This document shows, in pieces, positions 13,446-14,946 of a stretch of DNA of 14,946 nucleotides. This DNA comes from an uncultured Eubacteriales bacterium (GTDB taxonomy: Bacteria > Bacillota > Clostridia > Oscillospirales > CAG-272). Made by a program: the position numbers and the translations under genes. Within the stretch, counting starts at the first letter, position 1, and every line of letters starts with the position of its first letter. The stretch spans positions 1 through 14,946 of the forward strand of contig CAKSVM010000074.1 of assembly GCA_934503195.1 (NCBI GenBank). The letters are read 5' to 3'. The notes beneath the pieces were generated by a model. That model worked only from the letters and a program-made list of their open reading frames with translations, had not been told where the DNA came from and did not search any database.

Positions 13446-13478
13446 TGACTTGACGCTCCAGGCGGGTTATCGAACGGG
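13446..13478 (-). repeat. Degenerate half-copy of the leader inverted repeat found at 7745-7831
   Basis: On the minus strand GTTCGATAACCC (13475-13464) is identical to 12 bases of one arm of the 7745-7831 element. The next bases (GCCTGGAGCGTCAAGTCAA) resemble both arms of that element, sharing CCT, AGCGT and TCAA with the left arm and CTG, GTCAA and TCAA with the right. It starts 6 bp after a TATAAT, in the leader of the GDPD gene. No pairing second arm is seen nearby. Confidence 0.5.
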
Positions 13479-13481
13479 TAT

Positions 13482-13487
13482 ATTATA
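13482..13487 (-). promoter_or_regulatory. -10 box of the GDPD operon promoter
   Basis: A perfect TATAAT on the minus strand, 80 bp upstream of the GDPD start. The position 17 bp further upstream reads AAGACT, a poor -35, consistent with need for an activator bound to the tandem repeat at 13508-13542. Confidence 0.55.
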
Positions 13488-13507
13488 ACTCAGAAAGCGA
13501 AAAAAGT

Positions 13508-13542
13508 CTTCGCCGTTTCGCCTGAAATTTTGCCGATTCGCC
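13508..13542 (-). promoter_or_regulatory. Tandem direct repeat over the GDPD -35 region, candidate AraC-type operator
   Basis: On the minus strand GGCGAATCGGCAAAA (13542-13528) and GGCGAAACGGCGAAG (13522-13508) match at 12 of 15 positions and start 20 bp apart. The nearer unit overlaps the -35 position of the GDPD operon. The second AraC regulator, encoded divergently, is the obvious candidate to bind here. Confidence 0.45.
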
Positions 13543-13554
13543 AAAATCGACACG

Positions 13555-13568
13555 TTTTTTCGAAAAAA
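13555..13568. promoter_or_regulatory. Perfect palindrome TTTTTTCGAAAAAA upstream of second AraC gene
   Basis: This 14-bp perfect palindrome lies 2 bp upstream of the -35 of the second AraC promoter. It could be a regulator site or an AT-rich upstream element. Confidence 0.4.
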
Positions 13569-13570
13569 GC

Positions 13571-13599
13571 TTGATTTTCTCTGTCCGGCGCGCTATAAT
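13571..13599 (+). promoter_or_regulatory. Promoter for second AraC regulator
   Basis: TTGATT (13571-13576), a 17-bp spacer and a perfect TATAAT (13594-13599). Transcription would start near 13606, which leaves almost no leader before a GTG at 13611 and a short leader with a ribosome site before a TTG at 13620. Confidence 0.75.
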
Positions 13600-13607
13600 A
13601 GATCAGT

Positions 13608-13614
13608 GAGGTGA
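13608..13614 (+). promoter_or_regulatory. Ribosome binding site that decides the second AraC start
   Basis: GAGGTGA lies 5 nt before the TTG at 13620. It overlaps the alternative GTG at 13611, which has no site of its own. Confidence 0.65.
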
Positions 13615-13619
13615 GATTT

Positions 13620-14522
13620 TTGAACTACTCGCATAATTCCCGCGTCCTTCCGACCTATTACCACAGCTTTTCGCCCGGCGACCGCGCCGAGCTTTTTATA
13701 ACAAGAGTGCAGAACCTCTATGACCGCCCCGTAACATCTTTACATCATCATCCGACGTTCGAACTCGGATTCTGCGAAAGCGGGAGCGGAAAGGTCTATA
13801 TCGACGACCGGATCTATGATTTCGGACCCGGATCGGTCTCATTCATCCGCGCGAATCAGCCGCATTACTCGGCGTCGGATCCCGGAACAAGCTCGGTCTG
13901 GTACTGGATCTATTTCAGTCCGCAAAAGCTCTTTTCAAACGCCGGGATGACAATTGAACCCGGAAGCCTGCGCGAAAACTGCTTTGGCGGCGTCTTCGGA
14001 AACGAGCTTCCCGGGCTTATGTCGGCCTCGGAAAGCTTCGCAAAGGCGGCGAAAGCCGCCGCGGATCACGACGATTTCTTCACCCGCTTTGATCTCGCGC
14101 TCGCGGCCGGAAAGCTGCTTCTGGAGGCCTTCCGCGTCGGCGGCGAAAACGCCACGGTATTCCGCACCGCGGCGGCGGTCAGGTTCATCAGCAACAATTA
14201 TAATGACCCCGGACTTATGCGTGAGGAAGTGATCGCGCGCGAATCGGGGATCAGCCCGTCATATCTGCGGAGTCTTTTCGTCCGCGAAACCGGGATGCCG
14301 CCGAGAGATTTCATCTCGAAAACCCGCCTTGCCGCTGCGACAAATCTCCTTACTGAGACAAATCTGAAGATAATCGAGATTTCGGAAAAATGCGGCTTTG
14401 AGAGCCTTCCGGGATTCAACCGGAGGTTCGGAAAGGTCTACGGAATCACGCCGGGCGAGTACCGTAAAACCTACGGACACGCCGAAAATCCGCGCCGGAC
14501 AGGCTCAGGTCAAAACCCGTAG
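13620..14522 (+). CDS. AraC-family transcriptional regulator, second of two
   Basis: The product is 300 aa from a TTG start, or 303 aa from a GTG at 13611; the TTG is preferred because GAGGTGA is well placed before it. Residues about 40-90 are a cupin sensor domain (LHHHPTFELGFCESGSGKVYI, FGPGSVSFIRANQPHY). Residues about 185-285 are the AraC DNA-binding domain with two helix-turn-helix motifs (VIARESGISPSYLRSLF, and IIEISEKCGFESLPGFNRRF) and the end signature KVYGITPGEYRK. It is divergent from the GDPD-DraG-SGNH operon and convergent with the esterase gene, its stop lying one base from the other stop. It probably senses a small molecule and activates the divergent operon through the repeat at 13508-13542. 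The sequence does not show the ligand. Confidence 0.91.
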   Translation: MNYSHNSRVLPTYYHSFSPGDRAELFITRVQNLYDRPVTSLHHHPTFELGFCESGSGKVYIDDRIYDFGPGSVSFIRANQPHYSASDPGTSSVWYWIYFSPQKLFSNAGMTIEPGSLRENCFGGVFGNELPGLMSASESFAKAAKAAADHDDFFTRFDLALAAGKLLLEAFRVGGENATVFRTAAAVRFISNNYNDPGLMREEVIARESGISPSYLRSLFVRETGMPPRDFISKTRLAAATNLLTETNLKIIEISEKCGFESLPGFNRRFGKVYGITPGEYRKTYGHAENPRRTGSGQNP

Positions 14523-14523
14523 C

Positions 14524-14946
14524 TTAATCCACAAGCTTTTTATAAACTTCAAAATACCGCTCGCCGAGAATCCGGTAGGACGCCGAGGAGAAGTGGATTC
14601 CGTCGCTTTTAAGCCCGAGTCCCTCTGACGATGCGATCCCGCAGAGCGGAAGCACATTCGCTACCTCGTGCAGAACCAGATTCACCTCATGGAGCGCGCG
14701 AGGCTTTTTGGAGACATCAATTTTTTCGGAGATTTCGCCGATCACAATCGGCAGATTCTCTGCGCCAAGATCGGATCTCATCGAAGTCAGCGTTTCGATG
14801 AGATCTATTTTGTATTCCGCGGCGTCGAAATCTATCGAATCGGTCTCGCCCTGATGCCAGAGGATTCCGGCGAATTCCGAGGTTCGCATCGCGAGTTTCG
14901 TCATCATCACGGCGTGATCGAAGAGGATTTCGCCGGGCTTCCACTG
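14524..14946 (-). CDS. SGNH / sialate O-acetylesterase-type carbohydrate esterase (5' end outside window)
   Basis: The frame is open from the right edge to TAA at 14526-14524; 140 residues of the C-terminal part are visible, and the N-terminus with the catalytic serine is missing. Near the start of the visible part is FAGILWHQGETDS, the hallmark of the SASA/CE6-type SGNH esterases (sialate O-acetylesterases and acetylxylan esterases). PIVIGEIS follows, and near the end SDGIHFSS supplies the Asp-x-x-His catalytic pair. These enzymes remove acetyl groups from sugars. Signal peptide status is unknown because the start is cut off. It converges with the AraC gene with one base between stop codons and no room for a terminator. 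Confidence 0.88.
   Translation of the reverse strand, partial: QWKPGEILFDHAVMMTKLAMRTSEFAGILWHQGETDSIDFDAAEYKIDLIETLTSMRSDLGAENLPIVIGEISEKIDVSKKPRALHEVNLVLHEVANVLPLCGIASSEGLGLKSDGIHFSSASYRILGERYFEVYKKLVD

Noticed and set aside
13450..13486. Plus-strand promoter TTGACG with TATATT
   Set aside because: The 23-bp spacer is too long and the second AraC gene has a better promoter at 13571-13599.

Overview
The window looks like part of the chromosome of an uncultured gut or rumen Clostridia (Bacillota). Signs are strong GGAGG-type ribosome binding sites, TTGACA/TATAAT-like promoters, lipoprotein signal peptides, an extracellular solute-binding protein, AraC-family regulators and a secreted BspA-type leucine-rich-repeat protein with a Big_2 domain. 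The coding DNA is fairly GC-rich and favours third-position G/C, which creates many long antisense shadow ORFs. The taxonomic placement is inference; no rRNA or tRNA gene is present. The theme is carbohydrate scavenging and surface interaction.

Layout. Positions 1-2522 (minus) hold the first 840 codons of a large secreted BspA-like protein that runs off the left edge; it contains an internal, very recent duplication of an LRR block. Its 5' region (2523-2700) has a consensus-like promoter and two related GGTTAG/CTAACC inverted repeats. Positions 2736-5237 hold a terminator, a solute-binding lipoprotein (minus) and an AraC regulator (minus). A cytoplasmic GH2 glycosidase (5238-7631, plus) diverges from that regulator. 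Positions 7632-7862 carry a promoter and a long hairpin-forming inverted repeat in front of a large beta-helix lipoprotein (7863-10436, plus). A bidirectional terminator (10528-10566) separates it from a convergent minus-strand operon read from 13401 down to 10571: GDPD-like phosphodiesterase, DraG-like ADP-ribosylglycohydrolase-family protein, SGNH hydrolase. A second AraC regulator (13620-14522, plus) diverges from that operon. It ends one base from a convergent SGNH/sialate O-acetylesterase-type gene (14524-14946, minus) that is cut by the right edge.

How the parts may work together (inference). The lipoprotein binding protein and beta-helix lipoprotein would capture or process a glycan outside the cell. 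The GH2 enzyme, the two SGNH-type esterases and the GDPD/DraG-like pair would act on imported, substituted oligosaccharides. Each AraC regulator would switch on its neighbours. In support, three promoters (solute-binding protein, GH2, GDPD operon) each have a pair of direct repeats spaced 20-21 bp lying next to or over the -35 position, the geometry expected for AraC-type dimer sites.

The most interesting signals are: (1) those three tandem-repeat operator candidates; (2) a long inverted repeat at 7745-7831, with a degenerate half-copy at 13446-13478, both just downstream of a TATAAT; (3) the twin palindromes in front of the BspA gene; (4) the near-identical internal duplication in the BspA gene; and (5) a DraG-fold protein with an extra C-terminal domain embedded in a carbohydrate locus. 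No CRISPR array, insertion sequence, tRNA or rRNA was seen. No gene-free stretch exceeds 300 bases.
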